From Oreocharis arfaki (lineage: Eukaryota; Chordata; Aves; Passeriformes; Paramythiidae), in the NCBI GenBank assembly GCA_013398015.1, contig VZRR01007849.1:62001-126000 (forward strand): a stretch of 64,000 nucleotides of DNA. Reading direction: 5' to 3'. Each line of letters opens with the position of its first letter. The first letter of the stretch is position 1. Below, piece by piece: positions 50,301-62,374 of the stretch. The position numbers and the translations under genes were made by a program. The notes below the pieces were generated by a model, which did no database searches, was not told the origin of the DNA, and saw nothing but the letters and a program-made list of their open reading frames with translations.

Positions 50301-53300
50301 GCTGCTCCAGGCTCAGTGCTCAAACTGGGCACATCTCCCACCTTTGCTCTGCTCTGCAATCGCTGCTTCATCTGTGCTTTGCGTCACATCCCTGCAACCA
50401 GAAGTGCCAAATCCCAGACACCTTCCTGAGCCCTGTTCCCCAGCATCACAGTGAGAGAGGAAGACACCTACATAACAGGTGTAAGTAGGGAGTGAGAAGA
50501 AAGACTGCATATTAACATACATATAATCCACTGCATCAAGATAAAATCTGACTACGAAACATTGACAAATTTTGCCTGTGTGCTGTGTCTTTGTCCTGTG
50601 TTTCCAGGACCTAGAAAGTCTTTAGTCCAGGCAAACCCATTTTAACATCTAGAGCCTCTGAAACTGGAGATGAAAGCAAAGATAAAAGCCAAGGCCCAAT
50701 ATATGAATAAAACTATGTTTTTAACATACCAGGCAATATTCTTCCAATAAGAGCATCCAGCAACCAAAAGGACTCCTCTTCATTCTTTGTTATAAGAATC
50801 AGGTATCCAGCAATGAAGTTCATGCCCTGAAACAGAAAGAAGGGTTTTGAGATGCATACACTTATCTTAAGAGTTTCTAGCTTACTTCTTTTGATTAAGG
50901 GCTAAATTACTACAGTTCTACAAAGTGTGCATGCTAAATCAACTCTAGTAATGAAGGCCACTGGTTGAGTAACCTGCTAAACCTGCATGACAACAGCTAA
51001 CAAGAATTATTAACAAAGATCAAGGAGAGGAAAATTAAAAGAGAAAGCTTAGCAGTCTATATTTTCAATTTTCCTTTTTTTTTAATTCCAAAGCCCAATG
51101 CAACTGAAAGCTCCCTTGATCAGAACCCAAACACAGCTGTATTATATGAGCACTACAAACACAACACACCTGCAGGTAGACAGTGAGGCTGCAGGAGGAA
51201 AATGTCTAACCCAACCACACTAAGTAAAATGGTGCAGTTCCAGCAGCTTTTACACGCTTTTGCTGCTTAACTCAGCCAAAGGCTGCATACAAACCATTTT
51301 CTTCCATAATATCTCCGGTACTCCACATACACATATAATAGCACTGATCCAGTGAGGAGACCAGATGTGCAAAGAATCCACACAAGGGTTTTTTAAGTGT
51401 TCCTTTCATTAGCCCATTAAACAGTAAAGGTACCAAAACATTTTATTAACAACCGGACATGTAGAACCTACTATGGTTTAGAAGTTGTGTATGTGTTACG
51501 TTGTGTATAACCACCTCTATACAGAAACCTGACACTTGCAAAAGTGAGTATTCATAATTCTACCCCTTCTGCTTTAATCAAAACATTAAAATTATATTTC
51601 AATAAATACATATTACTGAAAATCATAAATATCACTCATCTTTTGAAGAATGGGAGTAAATAATTTCTGTACTAAAACTGGTTGGGATACACAAGCAAAA
51701 AAAAATTTTTTAGAGACTTCAGTGCAGGTTTAAGTCCCTCTAAGTCTTCTCCTCTCCAGATTTAAATAAATACTGTTCATATTCTTTCAGCTTTGGAGCA
51801 GTTGTATTTACTGCACTAACTTTCTCAGCTAACACGAGCTATATGATGGCACACATATTCTTGCTGAGGAAGGGGATGAGAAGGGAGAGAACTTAATAAG
51901 TGAACTGAAAACACATTTTGCTCATGACAGTTGCTGCTTCTTTAAGATCCTTAAAGATGGCTGCTTTTTTCTTGACTGTCAGGCTGTCATGAAATCAGCT
52001 TATCTTCTTTGTGTCCCACAAGAAACTTTACAGTACTTGACAGTGACACCAGAAGCTTTCCTGAGCTGCCATCAAAGCAGTATCAGGTTCAATTTCAAAG
52101 AAATTTTCTTCCTACTTGCGTTATCCATATTGGGAGATAGCACTAAATAAATGCTACCAGCCCCCAAGTACATGATGTCACATTAATGCTGGTCTTTCTG
52201 TACTTCGGAAAATGTGACAGCGAAAACAAAGGAAATTGAGATCTCACGATGCCTTCTACATACCAAGGACTGTTTAGAGAAAGATGGCAGGAGGGAGGAA
52301 GGGGGAAAGGCAAGCTTGCTTTCTCTTGCTCTCCAAAGCAACTACTCTTAATACAACCACGTGTGATAAAATACTTCTGTTGCAGCTAACAAAGGGAACC
52401 AAACTGATCAAGCTGGCTAGAGAACAGCCACTGAGAAATTCAAAAGGACATTTGAACTTGCCTGAAGCAATTCATACTCCCCCCTGCCTCCCACCCTCCT
52501 GAGGCCAGTTTAAAAACAGAAATAGTTTGTGGGTGTGCTTCTAAAAACACACATTCAAGTGGACAAGAACAGTTACCACTGGTGAAATGCAGCATTGTTT
52601 ACAAAACAATGATTACCTACCTGACAATATCCTACTGCTTTATTATGATGCCCATATGCTACCAATACATTGTAGAGTGCGTGCTGCAAGCACGGATCAG
52701 CGGTTTTGCGGAATTTTACATTATCTGGAAATGTTCTGTTCATGTCTAAACAAAAGAGAAAAAGACCAAAATTAGGAGCCGTTCCCTCTCTCTTTCCAAA
52801 CAAACTTTTACAGGTCTTCTAAAGTACAACTGAAGCTTCACTATGGTTCACTGAACTGTTGTTTTGGTGGATTAATTCTAAGAAACAGCTTTACCTCCAT
52901 TTTAGCTAAAAGGGCACTTGCATTCAAGGATAATCTATTCCTAGAAAGAATAATCCTATTAGTGTACAGAAACCAATTTCAAGCAGGCATAAAGAAATTC
53001 TCCTGCACACTGGACTCTCTCCATGTCTGACTGCAAAGGCTTAAATGAAAGCAAACCAGATATTTAGACTGACAGACACAAGACATGCCAAATGTATCAA
53101 GTCAAGCGGCATGAAATGAGCGGTGCCTCTAGGAAAGCATAATCTCATAACAAATCAGATGAGCTTTGAATTTACTTATTCAGTGAACTTCTACCAACAG
53201 TAACAGCCAAAAAACCCCAGACCTGTTCCTGCAGCTGCTGACTTCCACTTAAAAATCACTTTTCAAAATTTAAGTTTCTGCATGATGTGATCATGAGAAG

Positions 53301-56300
53301 AGTTGTGTCATTACAGGTGCAAGATCATCGAGAACGGGAGTGATTTCTGATAACCAAGCAGCAGAGCACATTCCCATATGCTTCAAGCTCAATCCTTAAC
53401 CAAATAAGGAGTATGCAATTACTGACATTTCTGACCATTAATTTCTTTCAGACCAAACATTAATAGTAGGACTCATCTCTCCTTACAAAGGTCTAAAAAT
53501 TAGTCATGCAAGTTTGAGCTAGTTATCCCAAAACAGCCTGTAGCTGTTGGAAAGAAACAGGCAGAGTTAATTTTTGGCCTGCTTCACGCCCTAAAGAGAG
53601 AGCCCAAGGTCACTAGTCCAGACTTGTGCATCTGATTTTTAAACAGAATTTTTCTCTCCAACTTAAATGTCTAAAAGTAACTTTGCAGATTTTCAAAACC
53701 CAAGAGTTATTAATAAAATATGAGTAGTTTCTCGGGTTATATTTAACAACAACAAATTGGGTTAAAAACAAACTTCAATAACAACACCTCTGTACAGATC
53801 TTCATGTCCTAAGAACGAACACTTTTTATCAGCTTTTTCCAGCACAAAGGAAGAAGTCTGTTACAGCTTTGACACAAAGTTCAGCTGTAAACAACCAAAG
53901 GAAGAAAGCTCCCCAAAATCACAAGTAGTGTAGTGGAAATCACATGTATTAAGAAGTTATCACACTAATCGCTATTTCTTCCTTTTAAAGTGAACAAATC
54001 ATTAGCAGGAAAATATTTCACTTCAGCTCTCATGTGAATGAAAAGAAAAACACAAGGAAAAAAGACCATTTTTAAGAGGACCTGAACAACAGACAGTTAC
54101 AGGATAAATAAATTTATTTCTTCTTGGTAGGAATGCAGCATAGCATTTGCATAATCAAAATTTATTCTTTATTAAAGTATATGGTGAATGTTACAGGAAA
54201 GATTAATGCTGAATTTTAGCCATGGCTCTTCTCCTCAGCTATGCAAAGGTGAGGTGAGAGTAAGAAAAGTCCATCACATGCAAAGCAGAGACTACTCACA
54301 CTGAGCTCATCTGTAATTTCACAACCTGAAATGGAGAGAATCAGCTGCAACTTGTTTTCTGATTCCAGAGCATGTTTTTCCCACAGGGACTGGGGGAAGC
54401 CTTCCCTAGTTTTATGAAGGATTTAAAACTTTCCTCTCTATTTAGTAACAGTATTTTAGTTTAGGGGAAGGGGATGGAGAGAAAAAACAAGATACAAGAG
54501 CTAAAAGGCTTTACTCTTAATAGAAGATATGGGGCATGGTCTCCCAGGACTCCTTGTGCCAGACTATTACTTTGAGCACAAGAGCAGAGGGTCCCACGCC
54601 CTCTCCATCCTGCCCTTTCTGCTCCATTTGCATGCTCTCCCTCTTCCTCCAGTTCTGAGGCTTCTCTGGCTCAAAGTGAGGGAATTCAACCTACTCCACA
54701 GACACATAGAATCCAATACATTTTACCATACTAAAAGATGAGGGTCAGAGATGAATTGAGGCAAACGGCAGGAGCAGGCAAGAGCTGTTCATTTGGCTTC
54801 ATCATTTACATCCACTTTAATACATCTAATCCAGAGGAGACATCCAAATACCTCCTTCTCATGCTCTGCACAGCCTACCCTCCGACCTACTGTATATAAA
54901 TCTGCTTTGTTCTTAATAGACATTACTGTCCAAAGGAACACAGCTTCAAATTAGTCCAGTCTGGGGGAAGAAAAAAAATCAAGATTCTTTTCAAGCAGCA
55001 AAATGAACATTAGAATCTTACACTGCTGGATAAATCCCAAAATTATAACTATCTCATCATTATGTGCAGATCTGCTGCTTATAAATAAACTACGAATAGG
55101 AACACAGAATTGGGAAGAAGGCCACAATGAAAAGACTTTCTACTCTTTTGTAGTAAATTCAGATTAAATCCCAATAGGAATTTTTTAGATAATCTTTCAG
55201 TGTTCTGAGATGGCAGTTTTATGCTGCTGTGAAACAAACCCAACCAACAGCTTTCCTGATTTATCTCTGTGCAGCAACCAGGAGAAGACCATTGGCTTCC
55301 TTCTTCCCTCTCACGGGTCTGCAGTATTTCTACCTCGTTCCATAACACAAACACAGGCAGAACACATTAGCCTCGGTTTATAAAACAGATGTCTATTTCT
55401 GTACCAAGAACCACAGTCATTGATGCTGTTTCTGGAGCAAAGCAATGTGAAACCACAGTCCAAAAAACCAATGCTTTTGGAACCTGTCTCATGCTTTTCC
55501 TACTTAGAGTACTTCAAAGTTCAGGCATCCAGAGGACAACCTTTTTCACCTTGCTCTCTCATCCTTCCTTTTTGTCCTGATTCCAGCAAGGACAGGGTTA
55601 ATTTCTGCAGTAGCTGGGAAGCGGGTGTGGCTATAGGGCCTAGAGGTTGTTCTCTATCACCTCATCATTGCCAGGGGCCCAGGAAAGGGACTCTCTTCCA
55701 GGGAGAAGGGGTTCCATCCAGGTGAGAAAGTGGCAGAGGTATTGTCTATTGTCGTGTGTTTTCTTTATGTGTGAATTGTTTTGTATACCTTTTGTTATTA
55801 ATATTGTTGTTGTTACTGTTTGTTTTCGTATCTCACTGCCGTTTCCAGTAAATTGTTCTTATCTCAACCCGTGATCTTTGCCTTTTGTCCCTCCATCTGG
55901 AAGGGGGAGAGGGACTGCCACGTGCTTTTAATGGGAGTGCTAAATTGGAGAATATATCTCCTAAACCACGGCACTTTTACTTTCATATCCAGGTGCTTCC
56001 CACTACGAGACGTGGGTGGTCAGTAAATTACACAAGTATTTTTGTAACTAATATATCCTACTCCACTTACGGTCACTTCTTTGCCACTGCTACATCTGTG
56101 ATGTGCACCTGCTCTGAAGAGCTTCAAGGCAGGTATTTTTTTTCTTTTTTTACATACTAGAGAGCAGAGCAAAAATTCACCTCAACTGCCAACTACAAGC
56201 ATTCAAAAACTCCACTGCATATCCAGAATAATGAGGTTAGGCTATAAATTGCAACTTGTAAAAACAGTATACTTAAAGGGTATTTTAGATTTGTTGTAAC

Positions 56301-59300
56301 TGGATATTTAGCAGTCATCTTCAAGCTTTTCCCTGCAACACCTGGAACTATAAATAGGTTTGGAGGCTTGGGGGGTTTGTTTGTTTGTTTGAAGTTAAGG
56401 CCAAGTTTGTTATTAAGTAAGTCAGAAAAACTGAGCCTGACAACCCCTACTACCAAGTAATAGCTCAAAAGCTTTTGGCAATCAAGACAGCCAACAGAGT
56501 TAGGATTTCTTACAAAAGAACAATATTGCCACTGTATAAATCCAAGAAGCACGTGCATAAATTCCAGTCCACTTCATCCCCAAAAGATGATACCAGAATT
56601 AGAGAAATTGCAGAAAAGGATGGCAACGAGGAAGACCACAGACATAAAATGGCTACCAAATATAGCACAAACCCTGGTGGATGAGAGCTCCTTGGTTTAG
56701 AGGGAGATGCTTAACAGCATTGAGACAGCACAAATTAGCAAAATCATGAGCAAAATAAACACCATGAAAAAGGAGCAACCAGAAGGGTTTTTGTGAATTT
56801 CTTCCCATCCAGTCTTACTAGGTACAAACATGCAGCATATGTCTTGGCAACTCTCCAAACATCAGATGACTGGAGACTAGGAAAAACATTCTGAGGAAGT
56901 GTTACTACACACTTTACTCCTCCAGTTCTCCCTTTAGCTCGTCTGGTAGGCCAAAGACCAGATGAGGCAGCTATTTGGATATCACCTGATAGGGCTCCTC
57001 TTATAGAGACCCCCAAGAGCTGACATTGCTCTTCCTTTTGCATGGTTAAATGCTTTAAACTCACCTGAAAATTCCCAATTGCCACTAACAGTTTAACATT
57101 CAGAGAAGCTTCTTAGTGCTTTGATAGTAAAATATTCCCTCTCTCCAGTGAAATGGCAATGACCATTGTTTGAATCACTTTTCTGAACCCATCATAAACT
57201 CAATTAAGATCCTGCAACTACCATCCAATCCCGAGTCAGATCCTTATGCCAGCTGTCACACGGCACAGTGCGGGCTCTGGGTTTCACAGCACCTACAACT
57301 CTGCCTCATGAAATGCAAGAGTGGAAGCACGGATTAGCTGCAGGTACATGCCTGAGCACTTGCAGACAGAGACACACCCCAAAATTCAATGGCCAGCCTA
57401 AGGGGAGCTTACTCCAAGGAAGCTACAACTTACACTCCAGTCTTTCTGTACCCAGCATGTAGCCTCTGCATCAGAAGGACAGCCACTTTTTATCTTACAT
57501 CATCATTTGTCCTACTAAACTTGACTATAATAGGGCATGAAAAACAAAGTGTAGTTGGAATGCATGCCCTTTTAAATGTGTACGTAAACTAAGACACGAA
57601 AATTTAGAGACCTGGATTTTTTAAGCTCTTTTTTTAATGGTTAGAACACGAAGCCTGTTCTCACCTACATTTCTCTTTAAAAAATATGTTCAAACAGCAA
57701 ATACCATATAAAACAAAGCCAGCAATAAAGCTCATCAGTTCAGAATCAGAAAGTTAAAGGGCAAAAATGGTGAAAGAACCAAGATTACAGATTTAATTAG
57801 CTGAAAGACTTCCATTGCTATTACTAATCAGATTTTTCTTTAAAGATTAGACCATTTCTTGACACAGTCTACTACCTGTTTAATCTGATTATACCCCATT
57901 AAAGACTTTCTCATATGAAAACAAGTTCCAAACATACATAAAAATTGTTTGCAGCTTCTGGGCATGTAAAAGAAAGAGGACACATAGGCTCGTACATGTT
58001 TTAAATTGAATTTGAAATAAAGTCTTTGGTCGGCCTTGTCCTCCTGCCCCTCCCCCGGGAAAAAAGAAAGAAGTGTGATTGCTGTTCTCTTGTTTATAAA
58101 CCCCAGCATTGTGCTGAGCTGTAACTTTACAGCTAGACTGTGGGAATGAATACCGAACAGTTGTCTGAAAATTCTGGAAACTGCAAACATGAAAGCGAAC
58201 AGCGGTAAGATGCGACATCTTACCTTGGTCTACTATTAAAAACAACTAACGGGAAAACAACACTTGGAAGAAACAAAATGAAAGTCAGGCAGCAATTCAC
58301 ACTGAGAGAGTCCTCAGCCAAAGCCCACTATAAAATGTGCACAGTCAACAGGAACACGAGTTCATTAAACACACTAACCACAAAGTTTACATTCACCTTA
58401 AGCACTTTGTTCCTTTCATCCCTCCTACCTCCATACTAGTTCTTCCCTTCTGAAGGAAAACCTACCACTGGAGTGTCTGAGGTCTTCATATTATTTTTTC
58501 CCCTCCAATAAAGACTTCCAAGCCATTTTTCTTCATCTTTTCCCTCACTTGCTCCATGTTAATTTTCTCTTCTGCAGTTGTCAAATCAATGCAGTAGCTC
58601 TTCTGAAACTTTATTTCCTCCACAGTTCACAAATAGATCATCTCCTGGTATTTTTCCTCCCCCACAAAAATATTTTTATTTCATTTTAACCTGTGTGGAA
58701 AGTCACCTCCTGACCCTTCATGTCTTTGTCTAGTACTGGAAAAAAGTTGTTTTCAACTCTCTCTTGCAGCAATTTTACCCCAGTTGAATAGTTTGATGCT
58801 TCTCCAGACCCTTACCAAGGTGGGCTTACTAGCTCCCTCTATTCATAGTAAGAGCTCTACTGTTTCTAGTTCCGAACAGGACATAAGCCTGCATATTTCT
58901 GGCTAGTCTCCATATTCATAGGAACATGAAGTTTATGCTCCAAAATACCTTACTAAGGCGTGTAGTCTCAAAAGCCCAAAGTACTGCTGTTGCGGAGAAT
59001 GGCAAAGAAGAAACTCTGCATAAACCAAAAGTGTTCAGATGCTTATCCAACTCGAGTAAAAATCTATAAAGCCCAACCTTTAAGTACCTGAGTTTTTTGC
59101 AAGAGGAAAAAGACAACCTGCCTTTCTAACCAAATAACCTCAGCACTGCTCCGGAGCAGAGCCCAACCTCTTAACTTTTTAACTGGGCAATTCAGCAAAT
59201 ACCAGCTTCGCCACAAAGGCTCTGCTGTAGCAGGTTTCAGGACAAGTATCAGTTACATCAAACTCCTACTTGTTTGTCCTCACCTATGGCCTCTTTTTTT

Positions 59301-60300
59301 TCCCAGTGGGCCAGCCTAAGGTCTGGTTGCTCTTATACCCTGTCATCAGTATTGGCCACTGATCAATGTTCACAGAAAGCACACATGAAAATGGATCAGT
59401 AGAGGAGGGGTATTTCACCTCCTACACTTCTCCCAGGGATTTACATTTAGTGTTTAATATTTCATGCATCAAGTGGATTCCCCCACCTGTCCATTTTATC
59501 AAATTCCTTTTTAAACTAGTTCATACTTCTAACCTCTGCAGCACAGTAACAAGTGCCACAACTCCTCTAAACCTGCAGCATGGCACATTTCATTCAGTGT
59601 CCTTGGTTCTTAGGTTACAAGAAACAAATAACAATTGCTCCTCATTCACCCTCTTTGCACCATTTATAATTCATATAAATCTATCAACAGCTTTTCTCTT
59701 AGCAGTCTTTTTACTCAACCTGAAATCCTAGCATACTTCACCTGCCTCATATAGGCCTCTGTACCACGCCTTCAACCATCCCTGCTGCTTCTCCAGTGGC
59801 CTATGGGACAGAATTAAGGATAAACAGACTCAGAGGTAGGTGTCATGGCTCAAAGTTGTAACTCTTCAATACTTAGATGACACTATAATGTCTTCCAGTT
59901 TATTCCTTCTCAAATAATTTCTCATCTTCCTTAAAAGCATTCCTTAATGCTTTTAACCACATGATGAACCTGGAAAGATCTGTGCTGTTAAAGAGCTTAT
60001 GGCTAATCCAATTTAAGTGTTAATTCAGCACTTAAACCACTACTACAGAAACACTAAGTTTTCCATGACATAACTTGATCTCTAACACTTAAGGACATAG
60101 GACGGATAAATACAGATAAACAGCACTATCAAGAGAATAACCTGTTTTGATTGCTTCAAGCAGCTTGTCATTCTTCTCTCCTTCAAGCAGTCTCTGGTAA
60201 TACCCAGGGTTTTGTTCCATGTTGGCTTGGGCCCCACTCACAATCATCCAGATCAATGCACGGTGTTCATTGGGGATGCCTTTCCTGATATATCTCTTCA
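32258..60300 (-). CDS. GRTP1: GRTP1, 3' part (six exons): TBC-domain Rab GTPase-activating protein
   Basis: GRTP1 (growth hormone-regulated TBC protein 1, TBC1D6) belongs to the TBC Rab-GAP family, which speeds GTP hydrolysis by Rab proteins on membranes. Six minus-strand exons join in frame: 60300-60142, 52745-52621, 50826-50730, 34956-34784, 34670-34485, 32347-32258 (830 nt). They encode nearly the whole TBC domain from KRYIRKGIPNEHRALIW to the C-terminus KLLSQG. Both catalytic fingers are present: Arg in IKTDMNRTFP (the IxxDxxR motif) and Gln in VGYCQGMNF (the YxQ motif). WFICLFIDILPVE and RIWDCLFYEGSKIIFR are further TBC signatures. The N-terminal exons, whose human counterpart contains DPYGFERPEDF, were not found, so they lie beyond 64000 or in missed sequence. 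The gene converges on LAMP1. Confidence 0.96.
32348..34484 (-). other. GRTP1 last intron
   Basis: A 2.1-kb intron with an AT-rich stretch at about 34255-34345; no repeat family or RNA gene recognised. Confidence 0.85.
34485..34670 (-). CDS. GRTP1: GRTP1 exon
   Basis: The acceptor is TTTCCTGCAG and the donor GTAAAT. The exon has 62 codons in phase 0: TVLRIWDCLFYEGSKIIFRV, ALTLIKQNQAFILEATNFPD and ICEKFKQITKGTFVTECHSF plus MQ. It closes the TBC domain. The 113-bp intron to the preceding exon is the shortest in the gene. Confidence 0.97.
34784..34956 (-). CDS. GRTP1: GRTP1 exon
   Basis: The acceptor is TTGTCTCCAAG and the donor GTAATT. The exon has 173 nt. It encodes YYSPAMLGLKTDQEVLGELV then KMKVPAVAELMERHGVMWTL and VVSRWFICLFIDILPVE. 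SRWFICLF is a hallmark of TBC domains. Confidence 0.97.
37470..37630. repeat. AT-rich low-complexity tract
   Basis: Dense ATTAATTATAATTATTA and TATATATACA words with local self-complementarity within the large GRTP1 intron. No repeat family identified. Confidence 0.7.
42243..42248 (-). terminator. LTR polyadenylation signal AATAAA
   Basis: Minus-strand AATAAAG within the presumed R region of the solo LTR. It is in the sense direction of GRTP1, so it could prematurely end GRTP1 transcripts. Confidence 0.7.
42346..42354 (-). promoter_or_regulatory. LTR TATA box
   Basis: The minus strand reads CATATAAGA inside the LTR, followed after about 100 bp by its polyadenylation hexamer. This placement defines U3 and R. 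Confidence 0.7.
43365..43585 (-). mobile_element. CR1 LINE 3' region, reverse orientation
   Basis: On the plus strand, CAACTTCCCTGGGCAGCCTG, TTCCACTGCCTCACTATCCT and CCCTTGTCCTATCATTATCT reproduce the usual reverse-complement CR1 segments. TTTAGGTACTGAAAGGCC follows. Its extreme 3' tail is missing or too diverged (43300-43364), so the copy appears eroded. It lies in sense orientation within the GRTP1 intron. Confidence 0.85.
44034..44100. repeat. A/C-rich low-complexity patch
   Basis: Runs of AAACAAAC and AACCCCC words; no repeat family assigned. Confidence 0.8.
46709..46726. repeat. A18 homopolymer run
   Basis: Eighteen uninterrupted A bases. No LINE or processed copy is recognisable directly upstream on either side. 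Confidence 0.9.
50730..50826 (-). CDS. GRTP1: GRTP1 exon
   Basis: The acceptor is CTGTTTCAG and the donor GTATGT. The exon has 97 nt, 32 codons plus one base: GMNFIAGYLILITKNEEESF and WLLDALIGRILP. It is too short to stand out as an open frame, but every residue fits the GRTP1 family pattern. Confidence 0.96.
50827..52620 (-). other. GRTP1 intron
   Basis: A 1.8-kb intron with canonical ends; no repeat family recognised. Confidence 0.85.
52621..52745 (-). CDS. GRTP1: GRTP1 exon carrying both GAP fingers
   Basis: The acceptor is TTTTGTTTAG and the donor GTAGGT. The exon has 125 nt (2 + 41 codons). It encodes MNRTFPDNVKFRKTADPCLQ and HALYNVLVAYGHHNKAVGYC, ending with Gln. The Arg of DMNRTFP and the Gln of GYCQ are the dual catalytic fingers of TBC GAPs. 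Confidence 0.97.
55578..55973 (+). mobile_element. Endogenous retroviral LTR (ERVL-like), degraded
   Basis: The 5' part reads ACAGGGTTAATTTCTGCAGT then AGCTGGGA. The 3' part reads TAAATTGTTCTTATCTCAAC then CCGTGA and ends CTAAACCACGGCA. These match, from memory, the conserved ends of a widespread bird LTR group (ACAGGGTTAATTTT...TATCTCAACCCATGAG...TTAAACCACGACA). No target-site duplication is evident and the 5' boundary is uncertain. It is antisense to GRTP1. No internal retroviral genes are nearby. Confidence 0.75.
56560..56680 (+). mobile_element. Possible ancient CR1-like LINE fragment
   Basis: AGAATTAGAGAAATTGCAGA then AAAGGATGGCAACGAGGAAG resembles the CR1/L3-type RT segment in which a leucine- and glutamate-rich stretch precedes QRRAT. 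The match is short and diverged; boundaries are guesses. Confidence 0.35.
60142..60300 (-). CDS. GRTP1: GRTP1 exon (probable exon 3)
   Basis: The minus-strand acceptor is TTGTCTTGCAG and the donor GTTATT. The exon has 159 nt, phase 1 on both sides. It encodes KRYIRKGIPNEHRALIWMIV and SGAQANMEQNPGYYQRLLEG, the start of the TBC domain with the R-x-x-x-W element. GTTATT is a weaker donor than the others, but the reading frame and family match are exact. Confidence 0.95.
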
Positions 60301-62359
60301 CTGCAAGACAAGAAGTTTGGTTTTGTTTGTTCATTTTTAAAATAAATTTTTAAAATCCAGCTGTATTATTCCTTTTTAAATGACCAACCTAAAGTTAAGA
60401 AGTCCTAGGAAAACTCTTGGCTAGAGATTATTATGTTTTCTCTCCTATGCTACCATTTAGGATAAGCATTTACTTCTCAGCTGCATGGTTTATTTTAGAT
60501 TCACTCCACAGTTCCTGTCAGACTCCCCCTTTAGATCTCCAGACTCAGGTTTTCCTCCCTCCACTCCTCCCTTTTTAGAATTTTGAATCCTTTCCTCTTC
60601 TCCTGCCTTTCTGGATGGAGATATGAACTGCAAAGTTTCCCCCGATCTTTGTCCTTTTTTCATTCAGACAAGCATTGACTTGACTTTTCCTCCATCACCA
60701 GAGGCCTCTGACATGTGGCTCTGCCCATTCTGCTCTAACATCAATGGCCATGTTAATGTAACCCTAGGGCTTCAGCTTAGCACCTGACCACTGAAATACA
60801 GCAGAAACTGAGAAATATGAAATTCGTGCCTCCTGTCTAAATGAACCCCGGAAGAACTGGAGATGTGAGTGAGCAGCAGATGATTTTTCCTAGAATAACT
60901 GGCGAAGTCTTTTCAAATCTAAAGTAGCTCTTACCTCCTGCATCATTTTCATCATTAGGGTGTGCTTTATGGGTTTTTTTTTAAGCAGATGATTCAGTGT
61001 AAATAACTATGATGCAAGATTACAGGAAGAAGCATCAGGCTAATGACAATGACAGCAGCTTCCTCCTGGGAATGGTATGAAAAATATTAATAAGGAGTCA
61101 ATGCTGTTTATGAGTACATAATCCTATGTTATCCTTTCTGACCCAAAAAGACAGCTGAATGTTTGAGATTCTTCTTTTTTGAGGGAGAAGAAAATGACAA
61201 ACAGACATTTCTTACTAAATGAATAGGGTTGTATCAATAAAAGCATCAACTTCTCCTCTCTCCATTTTATGGGACTCAAATCCAAGTGGGGATTTTTATT
61301 CCGCCCACACACTACCACACACAGTATCACTACCTAGCCAGGTTTTATTGAATCACACAGTTCTGTAATAAATGCTGCCTAAATTAAAGGCCTTAAAAAC
61401 AATAGAGCGAAGCAAGGTTGTACAACTCAGCCAGACACCTTCTAAATACATTCCACCTAATTAGAGCTGCCTATCCTTTAGGACCCAAAGCTGCTTCCTC
61501 AGTGTCACCCAACATAAACATGCACATATAATGAGCATTTCACCCACCTAAAATCTGGTGTTTTCTCTCTAAGAAACATATTTGTAATAAATACCTGGTC
61601 TTCAGGGTACAGTTTTTGTTTAGCTTTTCAATGAGGATTTATACTATGGGCTACAGTCTCTACAGCTCTAGCTGTAAAGTGACCTTAACTACAACCTTCT
61701 TTTAGGCTGGAAATAATTTACTTGTTTCCATGGTGGTTTAATAATCCCCACTTCATCTTTTTTACAAAGTTTTGAACTCTAATGCTCAAGAAATCCTATA
61801 AATTGACATAGCAAATACAGGAATGAGTGTCAAGAACCAGTCCCATTTAGGTTAACAAGAGACATTCAGATGAGCCTAGAAACAAACTTACTGGCTAAAA
61901 TACTGGATTATCATATTTTAACACATAATCCCAATGGTATTTTTTCTAGAACAATTGTAAATTCTGGAAGCATAGCCAACATCAATATCCAACAACACAC
62001 ATTAAATTCAAGAGAAGCATGGACAAGCCTTTGACAGTGGCAGAAGGGGAAAGCAGCCTGCAGCACAGCACACACTCATCATTCCCCAGAGTCATCGTTC
62101 TTATGGCAAGAGACAGCCAGGGGCTTGTATCACCCCAAGTGACTACTGACCCAGCTCCCTCACTCCCTGAGGAATGCAAAAGCCCTTGACATTGTGCTTT
62201 TTTTCCTCACACCATTATAATACTTGGTAGGATCTGCAAACTGGCATTAAGAAGCAGCAAAGTAGTTTTGAAAAGAAGGACAGTTGCAATTTAATATATT
62301 ATCATTTATATATGTAGGTAGATATATCATCTTCTACACACAGAATTATGTTTATACAA

Positions 62360-62374
62360 ATATATATATATATA
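62360..62374. repeat. Short (TA)n run
   Basis: Alternating A/T of about 15 bases; likely variable in length. Confidence 0.85.

Larger units (their letters stand above)
34957..50729 (-). other. Large GRTP1 intron (15.8 kb) with LTR and CR1 insertions
   Basis: Holds an AT-rich palindromic tract (37470-37630), the solo LTR at 42075-42663, a CR1 end (43365-43585), an A/C-rich low-complexity patch (44034-44100) and an A18 run (46709-46726). Numerous short open frames on both strands have no recognisable product. Confidence 0.75.
52746..60141 (-). other. GRTP1 intron (7.4 kb) with an LTR and a possible old LINE
   Basis: Contains the LTR at about 55578-55973 and a possible ancient CR1-like fragment near 56560-56680. 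The remainder is unremarkable non-coding sequence. Confidence 0.75.

Noticed and set aside
56475..57085. Possible processed pseudogene (open frames on both strands)
   Set aside because: The only recognisable similarity is to a CR1-like LINE segment; no poly(A) tail or known protein was seen.
60905..60961. Possible minus-strand exon before a GTAAGA donor (at about 60934)
   Set aside because: No usable pyrimidine-rich acceptor upstream, and the reading frame does not resemble the missing GRTP1 N-terminus.
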